From: an uncultured Eubacteriales bacterium
GTDB lineage: Bacteria > Bacillota > Clostridia > Peptostreptococcales > Anaerovoracaceae
Assembly: GCA_900542565.1 (NCBI GenBank)
Contig: UQOC01000015.1
Location: 1 to 46,917 of the forward strand
Direction: 5' to 3'
Length of the DNA stretch: 46,917 nt
The position numbers and the translations under genes are program-made. The notes under the pieces were generated by a model. That model was not told the origin of the DNA. It did no database searches and saw only the letters and a list, made by a program, of their open reading frames with translations. Below are positions 8,988 through 16,787 of this stretch, piece by piece (positions within the stretch are counted from its first letter, which is position 1; every line of letters starts with the position of its first letter).

Positions 8988-9165
8988 AAGCAGACAGGTC
9001 TACCGACTTGATCCTTATAACCTACCGGGAACGCCTTCTCAAAGCTTATGCTCCAATGGCCGGCGCCGTAACGCCAGTTCCTTTCGTAGATCTCACGGGT
9101 GCTGAGACACAGTGCCGGATTCTCACCGGCTTCCGATTTGTCTTACTTTTATCTATTCGATTGTC
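8988..9165 (-). promoter_or_regulatory. Cobalamin riboswitch
   Basis: The minus strand carries the conserved landmarks of a cobalamin aptamer in order: GCCGGTGAGAATCCGGC (9,114-9,130), an adjacent CTCAGCACCCGTGAG hairpin, the internal GAGAAGGCG junction, and the B12 box AGTCGGTAGACCTGTCTGC (8,990-9,009), close to the consensus AGTCAGGAGACCTGCCTGC. It precedes the DUF4430/ECF operon. Bound cobalamin would favour the downstream terminator and shut off uptake. Confidence 0.93.
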
Positions 9166-9171
9166 AAATAT

Positions 9172-9201
9172 ATCTTACTACCTGAAAAGGGGTGATGTCA
9201 A
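9172..9201 (-). promoter_or_regulatory. Sigma-A-type promoter of the riboswitch operon
   Basis: On the minus strand TTGACA (9,196-9,201), an 18-base spacer and TAAGAT (9,172-9,177) place the transcript start just before the aptamer. No terminator was seen between the end of the upstream MocR gene (9,262) and this promoter, so read-through into the leader is possible. Confidence 0.6.
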
Positions 9202-9261
9202 TACAAATTTGCCGTACACAGCTTGAGCCGCCGCAGCCTTGACTTCGGTCTCCCTCCTTTA

Positions 9262-10713
9262 TCACAGGTTTGAGGATTTATCCACCAGTGATGCCAGGAT
9301 TTCCAGGGCTCTGTCCACTTCTTCAGGCTCAGCATAGGCATAGGAAAGCCTGATCGCCCTGTTTTCGGCATAGTCATATATGTTTCCTGGATTAAAGAGG
9401 ATCCCGTGTTTAAGGGCTTCCTGAAAAAGCCGGTCCACCGGCACTTTTCCATTCAGCCTGAGCCAGATATAAAATCCTCCCTTTGGGACATCCCACCGGG
9501 CCATGCCGCCGAAATACCGCTCCAGAGCGGCCAGGGCGTTATCCCTCCGCTGTTTCAGCTCTCCCCGCAGCCAATCCAGATATATATCATAATCTCCTCC
9601 TGACAGCAGCTCAGTCATTATCCACTGGGATACGGAACTTGCCCCGTAGTCGGTCTGCATCTTCACATCGCCGAGCCTGTAGACTACTGATTCAGGGCCT
9701 ACCACCCAGCCTGTCCTCAGGCCCGGAGCCATGGTCTTTGAAACGGTACCCATATATATGACGGTCCCGTTCCTGTCCTGAGCCTTTATGGCCTCTGGAG
9801 GCTTTTCATCTATCCACAGCTGGCCGTAAGCATCGTCCTCGATGATGGGCAGCCTTTCTTTCTGACAGAAATTCAAAAGGTTCAGCCGTCTCTGCCGGCT
9901 CATCACATTACCTGTGGGATTCTGATTGGTCGGTATGGTATATATCAGTCCTTTGTCTGATCGGTCTTTTATCTCCCAGTATTTGAGTCCTTCCTGGTCC
10001 ATGGGCACTCCCATCAGGCCCATTCCCGCCGACTGAAAGACCTGGAGAGATTTCAGGTAAGTTGGGGCTTCCGTATAAACCATGCTGCCTTTCTTGAGCA
10101 TGCATACAGAAATAAGCTGAAGGCCCTGCAATGAGCCTGACACTATCAGGATGTTCCCCGGCGTACACTGGATGTTCTGTTCTGCATAAAGCCTTTCTGC
10201 CAGTACCTGTCTCAGCTCCGGCAGGCCCAGAGGTCCCAGATAGTTCAGGGCAGTCATCCTGGATGGCAGCTTTTTCAGTATCTTGTTGACCAGTTTTGAC
10301 GGATACAGGGACGGCGACAGCTCTCCTGTGCCTATCCTGATATAACCCGGCTCAAATTCCAGTTTGTTTATGGTCCTGATGGTCTCCAGGTTAGCCTTGA
10401 AAGGTCCGCTCTCTATGTACCGGTTCCAGTCCGGCGGCCGGCTGGCCAGAAGGGACCAGGTATTGCTCTTTACCCTTGTGCCTCCGCCGAAATCGCTTTC
10501 CAGCACATCACAGGCTATCAGTTCTTCCATGGCGGCAACGATGGTGCTCCTGTTGACGCCGAAAGCCTCTGCCATAGCACGCTGAGAGGGCAGACGGCTC
10601 CCGATCACCCAGTCGCCGCTGCCCACTTTTTCTCTCACATATTGTATTATCTGCTTATATACCGGTTCCCGGCTGTCCTTGTCCGGCTTCCAGTCAAATT
10701 CAACAGTTTTCAT
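9262..10713 (-). CDS. MocR/GabR-type GntR-family regulator with aminotransferase domain
   Basis: A 483-residue PLP-dependent transcription regulator. Residues about 10-78 are a GntR winged helix (EPVYKQIIQYVREKVGSGDW, LPSQRAMAEAFGVNRSTIVAAMEEL). The rest is a fold-type I aminotransferase domain, with IPTNQNPTGNVMS and the PLP-lysine region GTVSKTMAPGLRTGWVV. Proteins of this type sense an amino-acid-related ligand through PLP and control nearby genes. It is the third gene of an operon, 5 bases after the ornithine-cyclodeaminase-like gene, so the obvious targets are that operon itself. The cobalamin riboswitch leader follows directly. The ligand cannot be read from the sequence. Confidence 0.9.
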   Translation of the reverse strand: MKTVEFDWKPDKDSREPVYKQIIQYVREKVGSGDWVIGSRLPSQRAMAEAFGVNRSTIVAAMEELIACDVLESDFGGGTRVKSNTWSLLASRPPDWNRYIESGPFKANLETIRTINKLEFEPGYIRIGTGELSPSLYPSKLVNKILKKLPSRMTALNYLGPLGLPELRQVLAERLYAEQNIQCTPGNILIVSGSLQGLQLISVCMLKKGSMVYTEAPTYLKSLQVFQSAGMGLMGVPMDQEGLKYWEIKDRSDKGLIYTIPTNQNPTGNVMSRQRRLNLLNFCQKERLPIIEDDAYGQLWIDEKPPEAIKAQDRNGTVIYMGTVSKTMAPGLRTGWVVGPESVVYRLGDVKMQTDYGASSVSQWIMTELLSGGDYDIYLDWLRGELKQRRDNALAALERYFGGMARWDVPKGGFYIWLRLNGKVPVDRLFQEALKHGILFNPGNIYDYAENRAIRLSYAYAEPEEVDRALEILASLVDKSSNL

Positions 10714-10718
10714 GGTCT

Positions 10719-11708
10719 CTACAAGAATTCAAAATACTGTCCAAGCCCCTTTTCCAAAGCGGCCTGATATACTCTTACGGCAGTCACATTATCCTGAATT
10801 GCCATTCCTGTGGTGTCAAATATAGTGATCTCGTCGTCATTTTCCCTGCCCGGCAGCTTGCCGCACAGGATGGCTCCGATCTCGCCGTAGATGTCCTCTT
10901 CTTTGATGACGCCGTTTACGATGGCGTTCCTGGTCTCTCCTCTGGCAACGCACTGGGCTATGCTGTCGTTGACTACCTTGGCTCTGCCAAAGATCGCAGG
11001 ATCCCACTCATTCTTTCCGGCCATATCGGCGCCGACGGCGACTATGTGAGTTCCCGGTCTTACGAGTCCGGCGCTGACCATGTATTCCCTGGACGGAGTG
11101 GTGGATACGGCAATGTCAGCGTCCTTCATGGCTTCCTCAGGAGACTGGCAGATGACCACCTGCCTGCCGGTTTCTTTTTCCATCTCGGTCTTGTAGCTGA
11201 ACAGTTCTTCCGGATACTGGCTGAAAACATTGATCTTCTCTATGTTTTCCATGACGGTGCATATCCCTCTCACCTGCATCCTGGCCTGTCCGCCGCCGCC
11301 GAACACTGCTACGGTCTTGGAATCTTTTCTTGCAAGAAGGCCGCAGGAAACCGCTCCGGCGGCCCCTGTCCTTATGCCTGTTATTAGGCTTCCGTCCATG
11401 ATACAGAGTATCTCGCCGGTGGTGCCGTCCAGGAGCAGGATGGTGCCTATCATAGTCGGCAGATCGTTGGTCTTTCCGTTATCATAAAAGCCTGATGCGA
11501 TCTTGATCGAAGCGACCTTGTTCATCTTGCTGTAGCAGGATTTGATATCGGTCTCCCCGTTGTTTTCCGGCATTTCCATGGAAACGATGTCCGGCTGCTG
11601 TACTTCGCCCCGGTCGAAGGCCATGTATCCTTCTCTGACCGATTCTATGACCTGCTCCATGGAAAGGAGGCTTTCAACATCTTTTAAGTTGAGGAGCAAA
11701 GTTTTCAT
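10719..11708 (-). CDS. Ornithine cyclodeaminase / mu-crystallin family protein
   Basis: A 329-residue protein of the OCD/mu-crystallin family. The N-terminal half has the substrate-binding region (SCYSKMNKVASIKIASGF, then GSLITGIRTGAAGAVSCGLLA). The second half is a Rossmann fold with VAVFGGGGQARMQVRGI and IAVSTTPSREYMV. Members are ornithine cyclodeaminases, alanine dehydrogenases, or reductases of cyclic imines such as pyrroline-2-carboxylate; the sequence alone does not separate these. It lies 14 bases downstream of an aminotransferase and 5 bases upstream of a MocR regulator, which suggests a small amino-acid or imino-acid pathway. The ATG at 11708 is preceded by a GGGGGC stretch. Confidence 0.88.
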   Translation of the reverse strand: MKTLLLNLKDVESLLSMEQVIESVREGYMAFDRGEVQQPDIVSMEMPENNGETDIKSCYSKMNKVASIKIASGFYDNGKTNDLPTMIGTILLLDGTTGEILCIMDGSLITGIRTGAAGAVSCGLLARKDSKTVAVFGGGGQARMQVRGICTVMENIEKINVFSQYPEELFSYKTEMEKETGRQVVICQSPEEAMKDADIAVSTTPSREYMVSAGLVRPGTHIVAVGADMAGKNEWDPAIFGRAKVVNDSIAQCVARGETRNAIVNGVIKEEDIYGEIGAILCGKLPGRENDDEITIFDTTGMAIQDNVTAVRVYQAALEKGLGQYFEFL

Positions 11709-11722
11709 CTTTCAGCGCCCCC

Positions 11723-12850
11723 TTATCTGGTGAATCCGTTTTCGATAAGGAATTCTTCAAATTTCTCAAGAGCTTCCGGTACGCCTTTTCTGCCGTATCC
11801 TACGCGGAAATACTGTTCGTCCATATCGTAGATGGTTGCAGGCAGCAGCAGGACGCCTTTCTTGTCTACGGCCATCTGGCAAAAGTCCTTCACAGGCATA
11901 TCGATGAGCAGTTTGTGGAAAGCCACCGGACCGGCCTTGATAGGTCTTGTGGAAAACAGATAGTCGTATTTGCTGAAGAATCCATCGGCGATCTTGATGT
12001 TCTCCTCGATCAGCTTGCGGCTTCTTTCCAGAAGCTCGTCGCTGTGCTTGAGGGCTACCTTGGAAAGGTATTCGGACGGTGCGGAGTCGCATATGCTCAT
12101 GTAATGTTTAAACTTAACTACCTTGCTGAGAGTTTCCACATCCTTGGATACCAGCCAGCCCACACGAAGGCCTGCCAGACCGTATGCCTTGGACATTACG
12201 CCCAGGGAAACGCACTTGTCGTAGCGGTCGGCCATCCAGTTTCTCTTTTCACCGTCCATCTCGATTCCCTTGTAAACTTCGTCTGCCAGGAGATAGATGC
12301 CGTGTTTGCGGCAGATGTCGCAGAGTCTTTCGATCTCAGCGTTGGTAAATGTATATCCTGTAGGGTTGTTAGGCGAGTTGACTGCTATGACCTTGGTGTT
12401 AGGACGGATAAGGCTTTCCAGCTCGTCAAAGTCTACCACCCATTTTTCGCCGTCGTCCCTGATCATCCATTTGTCGAATTCGCAGCCAGGCACTGAGTTG
12501 GCAACTTCATATGCTGACTGGTAGTTTGGATACATGGCTATCATATGGTCGCCCGGATCCAGCATGACATTCATGTATGCGAACAGAGCTTCCTGTGCTC
12601 CGTGGAACACGAGTACATTTTTGTCTTCCATATCTTCATAGAGTCCTGCTATGATCTTGCGGAGTTCCGGGTCGCCCCAGGTCTCTGTATAGCCCAGCCA
12701 CTGCTTCAGATAGCCTTCTTTGGCGCCCGGTTCCATGGCCAGCAGTTCTTCTGTGGTCATGGATTCGCAGTCCGACTGGGTAAGCAGGTAAGGAGCAGTA
12801 AATTCATAAAGTCCAAAGTAACATTCCAATTTAAAATCCCTGATCTTCAT
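11723..12850 (-). CDS. Class I/II PLP-dependent aminotransferase
   Basis: A 375-residue fold-type I aminotransferase. Visible motifs are NSPNNPTGYTFT for the cofactor pocket, LLADEVYKGIE for the aspartate that holds the PLP ring nitrogen, the Schiff-base lysine in VMSKAYGLAGLRVGW, and the arginine in QYFRVGYGRKG for the carboxylate. The start at 12850 has GGAGG upstream. It is first in an operon with an OCD-family protein and a MocR regulator. The amino donor and acceptor are not determined. Capreomycidine-synthase-like and aspartate-aminotransferase-like enzymes share this layout. Confidence 0.88.
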   Translation of the reverse strand: MKIRDFKLECYFGLYEFTAPYLLTQSDCESMTTEELLAMEPGAKEGYLKQWLGYTETWGDPELRKIIAGLYEDMEDKNVLVFHGAQEALFAYMNVMLDPGDHMIAMYPNYQSAYEVANSVPGCEFDKWMIRDDGEKWVVDFDELESLIRPNTKVIAVNSPNNPTGYTFTNAEIERLCDICRKHGIYLLADEVYKGIEMDGEKRNWMADRYDKCVSLGVMSKAYGLAGLRVGWLVSKDVETLSKVVKFKHYMSICDSAPSEYLSKVALKHSDELLERSRKLIEENIKIADGFFSKYDYLFSTRPIKAGPVAFHKLLIDMPVKDFCQMAVDKKGVLLLPATIYDMDEQYFRVGYGRKGVPEALEKFEEFLIENGFTR

Positions 12851-12933
12851 TTTTTCCTCCGTTCTTTCCAGGTCCCAGCCCAGCTAAGGATAATCCCATA
12901 TCCTCAAACCGGATGTTCCCATGATATGCGTTC

Positions 12934-12942
12934 ATTATACCA
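12934..12942 (-). promoter_or_regulatory. Extended -10 promoter of the aminotransferase operon
   Basis: The minus strand shows TGGTATAAT (TATAAT at 12,934-12,939 with the TGn extension) about 85 bases upstream of the aminotransferase start. No good -35 box is present, which is usual for extended -10 promoters. Confidence 0.55.
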
Positions 12943-12994
12943 TATGCTTTTGCCTTTTGACACAACCATAACATTCTTTTTTGACCCAACCAAA

Positions 12995-14188
12995 TTACAT
13001 TATGCCCATCATCTTCTTGGTGAGCAGGATGCGTGCGACTGACTGGTCGATCCTGCTTTCAGAAATCCGCCCGTTCCTGACCGCTTGGACTACAGCCGGA
13101 TACTGTGTTTCGTAATCTGTGCAGCAAAGCAGGTCGTTTCCGGCAATGACGGCCATGACCGCAGCTTCCTGCCCTTGAGTATACTGGCTGATCGCATCCA
13201 TATACAGGTCATCAGTTATAATGAGTCCGGAAAACCCAAGCTCCTCTCTCAGGATATCATGGACTGCCGGCGACAGGGACGCAGGCCTGCTACTGTCCAC
13301 AGCATTTATTATATTATGTGACACCAATATCACCGGCGCTCCTGCTTCTATGCCGCTTTCAAAGGGCAGAAAATCATTCTGCCTGAAGCTTTCAAGGCTG
13401 CGTTCATCAATGGCGATGCCTGTATGGGTATCCACATTGCTGCCGTATCCCGGAAAATGTTTGAGTACGCTTCCTATCCCGTTTTGTTCCATCACATCTA
13501 CAACAGTCCTGACATACTGTGCTGTGTCCTGCGGGCTTCCCCCAAAAGCTCTTGGATACATGTAATCTGAAGGATCTGCCGACACATCAGCCACCGGCGC
13601 AAAATTAAGGTTTATGCCCAGGGAGCCCAAAAGCCTGCATTTTTCCTCTGTATCACTTTTTATAAGTTCCCATCCGCCCTCATCATACAGTTCCCTTGGA
13701 GAATGGAACGGCACTGCTCTGAACTGAGGATAAAGACTGATCCTGTTTACGATGCCTCCCTCTTCGTCTACTCCTATGAACATTGGTATCTTGGCGGCAT
13801 CCTGATAGCTTGCGATATGCTCTCTTACCTGGTCCGGCGTATTGTCCCTGAAATCAGCAGAAAAGAGTATATACCCTCCAAACTGGTATTTTTCCTGAAC
13901 AGCGGCAGCGTCCGGCGATGGACAGCGTACCATGAACATCTGAGCCACTTTTTCCTCCAGAGTCATGGAAGAAAGACTTTCTGCCACACTCAGGATCTGA
14001 TCCTCCATGTTGCCTTTTGCGCTGTTCAATCTTTCTTTTGCCTTTTCCAACTCTCCTGTCACAGCAATCTCCAGCCGCATGTTCTCAGCCTTCATGTTAT
14101 ATGTTTCGTCACTCGCCGGCGAGCAGCCAGTCAATATTATAATCCACGCCAGCAGAGCAAAGATCATCCTCGTAAATATCTTTTTCAT
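12995..14188 (-). CDS. Glycoside hydrolase family 3 lipoprotein (NagZ-like)
   Basis: A 397-residue exported lipoprotein. The signal peptide ends in the lipobox LTGC (Cys about 22), so it should be tethered to the outer face of the membrane. A short helical linker (about 30-75) leads to a family 3 (beta/alpha) barrel. The NagZ-type motif KHFPGYGSNVDTHTG and the catalytic-Asp region GLIITDDLYMDAIS are present. The family removes beta-N-acetylglucosamine from muropeptides or other glycans, so wall turnover or glycan scavenging is the likely job. It sits alone with its own leader region, and no partner genes adjoin it. Confidence 0.88.
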   Translation of the reverse strand: MKKIFTRMIFALLAWIIILTGCSPASDETYNMKAENMRLEIAVTGELEKAKERLNSAKGNMEDQILSVAESLSSMTLEEKVAQMFMVRCPSPDAAAVQEKYQFGGYILFSADFRDNTPDQVREHIASYQDAAKIPMFIGVDEEGGIVNRISLYPQFRAVPFHSPRELYDEGGWELIKSDTEEKCRLLGSLGINLNFAPVADVSADPSDYMYPRAFGGSPQDTAQYVRTVVDVMEQNGIGSVLKHFPGYGSNVDTHTGIAIDERSLESFRQNDFLPFESGIEAGAPVILVSHNIINAVDSSRPASLSPAVHDILREELGFSGLIITDDLYMDAISQYTQGQEAAVMAVIAGNDLLCCTDYETQYPAVVQAVRNGRISESRIDQSVARILLTKKMMGIM

Positions 14189-14254
14189 CGCCTTTTGCCC
14201 CTCCCCAGTGTTCAGTATGCCATATTTATAATATTATTGCAATATCATGAATAA

Positions 14255-14304
14255 ACATACTTTATGAAGTCTGTGGCGGCAAGGAACCCCGCCTTAAAGT
14301 ATGT
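14255..14304. other. Nested inverted repeat upstream of the GH3 gene
   Basis: ACATACTTTA (14,255-14,264) pairs perfectly with TAAAGTATGT (14,295-14,304), and inside it GGCGG (14,275-14,279) pairs with CCGCC (14,289-14,293). The nested structure lies about 70 bases upstream of the GH3 start with no T-run after it. It may be an operator or a structured leader. Confidence 0.4.
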
Positions 14305-14417
14305 CCCGCATAAAGACATGCACATCCATGGAAATATAGTCAAAAAACTCTCCTTCCATGCGTGATTCCGATACAGCTATCCAGAAGCATGCAATATTTT
14401 CAGTGAACGCAACAGCA

Positions 14418-14448
14418 TAAAAAGCCCGGCACCAAAGAAGGTGCCGGG
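14418..14448 (-). terminator. Intrinsic terminator of the arylpyruvate oxidation operon
   Basis: On the minus strand CCCGGCACC, TTCTTT and GGTGCCGGG form a perfect 9-pair stem followed by CTTTTTATG. It lies about 22 bases after the stop of the ACT-domain gene. Confidence 0.9.
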
Positions 14449-14469
14449 TTCAAGGAGCGTTTTTCAGTT

Positions 14470-14859
14470 TTACATCCCCAGTATCTCAAGGGCTTTCTTT
14501 GGTTCTTCCACTTTCATTATGATCGTGGCTTCTCCTGTTACTGCTCTTATGGTCGAATAAATATAATCTATACCTATGCCAGCAGCAGCAAAGGCTTTGA
14601 GGATCTTGTCAAGTCCACCCGGCTTATCCTCCACAGATACTGCGATCACTTCTGTTATGCTGGCAGTAAAGCCATGTTCCTTGAGGATTTCCGTTGCTTT
14701 TTCAGGATCTTCCACAATACATCTGAGGATCCCGAAATCCACGGTATCTGCAATGGTACAGGCTATAATGTCTATGTTGTTTTCTGCCAGGACTCCTGTC
14801 AGGTCTGACAATCTTCCCGTCGTATTCTCCACAAATACGGACATCTGCTTCATTAACAT
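14470..14859 (-). CDS. Tandem ACT-domain protein
   Basis: A 129-residue protein made of two ACT domains (about 1-65 and 68-129), each beginning with the MKQMSVFVENTTGRL or VEDKPGGLDKIL type strand-helix. ACT domains bind amino acids or related ligands. A free-standing double-ACT protein next to phenylacetate-CoA ligase and indolepyruvate:ferredoxin oxidoreductase genes is a familiar arrangement, and a sensor role for an aromatic amino acid is likely but unproven. It is the last gene of the operon. The start at 14859 has AAGGAGG upstream. Confidence 0.88.
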   Translation of the reverse strand: MLMKQMSVFVENTTGRLSDLTGVLAENNIDIIACTIADTVDFGILRCIVEDPEKATEILKEHGFTASITEVIAVSVEDKPGGLDKILKAFAAAGIGIDYIYSTIRAVTGEATIIMKVEEPKKALEILGM

Positions 14860-14880
14860 GGTTTTCCTCCTTATGATGGG

Positions 14881-16182
14881 TTACAGCTTTCTCGTATCTT
14901 CCACTCTGACAGCCTTGCCTTCGCTCCTCGGCAAAGTGCCTTCGTTGAGCAGGCGGACTTTGCATCCAATGCCCAGGATGTCTCTGAGGGCATGTTCCAC
15001 TCTGCCCCTCATCATCTCGACAAACCCTATATCATCAAGGGCCAGGCCTTCAGCCAGTTCTACTGCCAGCTCAAAAGTATCAGTATTGTTTTCCCTGCCT
15101 ATGTAGAGCTTATAATTCATGGTCAGTTCTTTGTCGAACTTGGCTATTACCGTTTCCACCTGTGACGGGAATACATTTACGCCTCTGATTATGAGCATGT
15201 CGTCGGTACGCCCGAATACACGGCTCATGCGGACGGTTGTCCTGCCGCAGGCGCATTTTTCTCTCATCAGGTAACAGATGTCCCTGGTCCTGTATCTGAT
15301 AAGAGGCATGCCCTCTTTTCCCAGGGTCGTTATTACCAGTTCTCCTTTTTCTCCGTCCGGAACAGGTTCCAGAGTATCAGGGTCGATGATCTCAGGATAG
15401 AAATAATCTTCCTGTATATGCATGCCGTTGTTTTCTGTACAGCTTGTTGAAACTCCGGGACCCATTATCTCAGAAAGGCCATATATATCATGGGCTTTAA
15501 TACCGAGACCGGCTTCTATCTTGTCCCGCATCGCCTGGGTCCATGGCTCAGCTCCGAACACACCGGCTTTGAGAGCCAGTTCTTCAGGCTTGATACCTGC
15601 TTTTGCCACAGCCTCGGCTATGGTCAGCGCATAAGACGGCGTACAGCAGAGATGAGTGCTTTTCATGTCCTGAAGGAACATCACCTGTTTCTGAGTATTT
15701 CCGCTGCTCATAGGAATAACTGTGGCGCCTATGGTCTCTGCCCCTATATGAGCGCCGAGGCCGCCTGTAAACAATCCGTATCCATAGGAAACATGCACTA
15801 TGGAGTCCTTGTCAGCTCCCGCCATGGTCAGGCTCCTGGCCACACATTCTCCCCACATATCCAGGTCGTTCCTGGTGTATCCTGCGATCTTAGGTTTTCC
15901 TGTAGTGCCTGAAGATGCCTGTATGCGGACGATCTCATGCATAGGCTTTGCGAAAAGCCCCGTAGGATAGTTGGCCGCCAGGTCTTCCTTCTGAGTAAAA
16001 GGCAGTCTCCTTATGTCGTCCAGCGTTTTGATGTCATCTGGCTTTACGCCTGCTTCATCCATCTTCTTTCTGTACGGCGCAACATTTTCGTACTCATGTT
16101 TTACGGTTTTTTTCAGCTTTTCAAGCTGAAGCGCCCTCATGGTCTTTCGGTCGGCGCACTCCATTTCTCTGTTCCAAATCAT
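14881..16182 (-). CDS. paaK: Phenylacetate(arylacetate)-CoA ligase, copy 1
   Basis: A 433-residue adenylate-forming enzyme of the PaaK type. Motifs seen are the P-loop SSGTTGKPKIAGYT (about 90-105), YGLSEIMGPGVS, RYRTRDICYL and, near the C-terminus, GRTDDMLIIRGVNVFPSQVE. It interconverts arylacetate and arylacetyl-CoA with ATP/AMP. Beside iorAB the reverse direction, giving arylacetate and ATP, or a simple CoA-pool function are both conceivable. It is separated from iorB by 29 bases. A second, similar ligase starts the same operon, so the two may prefer different aryl groups. Confidence 0.92.
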   Translation of the reverse strand: MIWNREMECADRKTMRALQLEKLKKTVKHEYENVAPYRKKMDEAGVKPDDIKTLDDIRRLPFTQKEDLAANYPTGLFAKPMHEIVRIQASSGTTGKPKIAGYTRNDLDMWGECVARSLTMAGADKDSIVHVSYGYGLFTGGLGAHIGAETIGATVIPMSSGNTQKQVMFLQDMKSTHLCCTPSYALTIAEAVAKAGIKPEELALKAGVFGAEPWTQAMRDKIEAGLGIKAHDIYGLSEIMGPGVSTSCTENNGMHIQEDYFYPEIIDPDTLEPVPDGEKGELVITTLGKEGMPLIRYRTRDICYLMREKCACGRTTVRMSRVFGRTDDMLIIRGVNVFPSQVETVIAKFDKELTMNYKLYIGRENNTDTFELAVELAEGLALDDIGFVEMMRGRVEHALRDILGIGCKVRLLNEGTLPRSEGKAVRVEDTRKL

Positions 16183-16211
16183 TGGCGTTGTTCTCCTGTT
16201 ACATTAATTTG

Positions 16212-16787
16212 TTATACCTGTCTCCCCATTTCAAAGGCTTTTTTGTTGATATCTATGAATTTAGGTTTGACATTATTCTCAATGACTTTGAGCCATTCCT
16301 TTTCGGAAAACGGCAAGTCTTTTGAAGCTGCTCCCAGCAGGACCACATTAACAGCTTTTACCGTGCCGCACTCTTCAGCTATTCCAAGACCATCGATAGC
16401 CTTGACCTGTCCCGCTTCCTTTTCAAGGGTCATGATTATATCTTCAGGATATTTAGCCTTGCCCATGATGACAGGCATAGGCATTATCTGCTGAGTGTTC
16501 ACATACATCTTGCCGCCTTTTCTAAGATACGGCAGCCATCTGTATGCTTCCAGTTCCTCAAAGGCTATGATTATGTCGGCCTCACCCGGTTCAATAAGCG
16601 GTGACGAAACTCCTTCTTCGTCTATCTTCACATGGGTGACAACGCTTCCGCCCCTCTGGGCCATTCCGTGGACCTCAGAAAGTTTTACATCGTAGCCTTT
16701 GCCTATGGCAAGGTTTCCAAGCAGTACGCTTGCCAGCAGTGTTCCCTGGCCGCCTACTCCCACTATCAGAATATTTACTTTGTTCAT
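16212..16787 (-). CDS. iorB: Indolepyruvate:ferredoxin oxidoreductase, beta subunit
   Basis: A 191-residue 2-oxoacid:ferredoxin oxidoreductase gamma/beta-type subunit. It begins VNILIVGVGGQGTLLASVLLG, the classic glycine-rich start of the family, with KLSEVHGMAQRGGSVVTHVK following. With IorA it oxidises arylpyruvates (from Trp, Phe, Tyr) to arylacetyl-CoA, CO2 and reduced ferredoxin. Its ATG overlaps the iorA stop by 4 bases and has GGAGG upstream, so translation is coupled and 1:1. Confidence 0.94.
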   Translation of the reverse strand: MNKVNILIVGVGGQGTLLASVLLGNLAIGKGYDVKLSEVHGMAQRGGSVVTHVKIDEEGVSSPLIEPGEADIIIAFEELEAYRWLPYLRKGGKMYVNTQQIMPMPVIMGKAKYPEDIIMTLEKEAGQVKAIDGLGIAEECGTVKAVNVVLLGAASKDLPFSEKEWLKVIENNVKPKFIDINKKAFEMGRQV

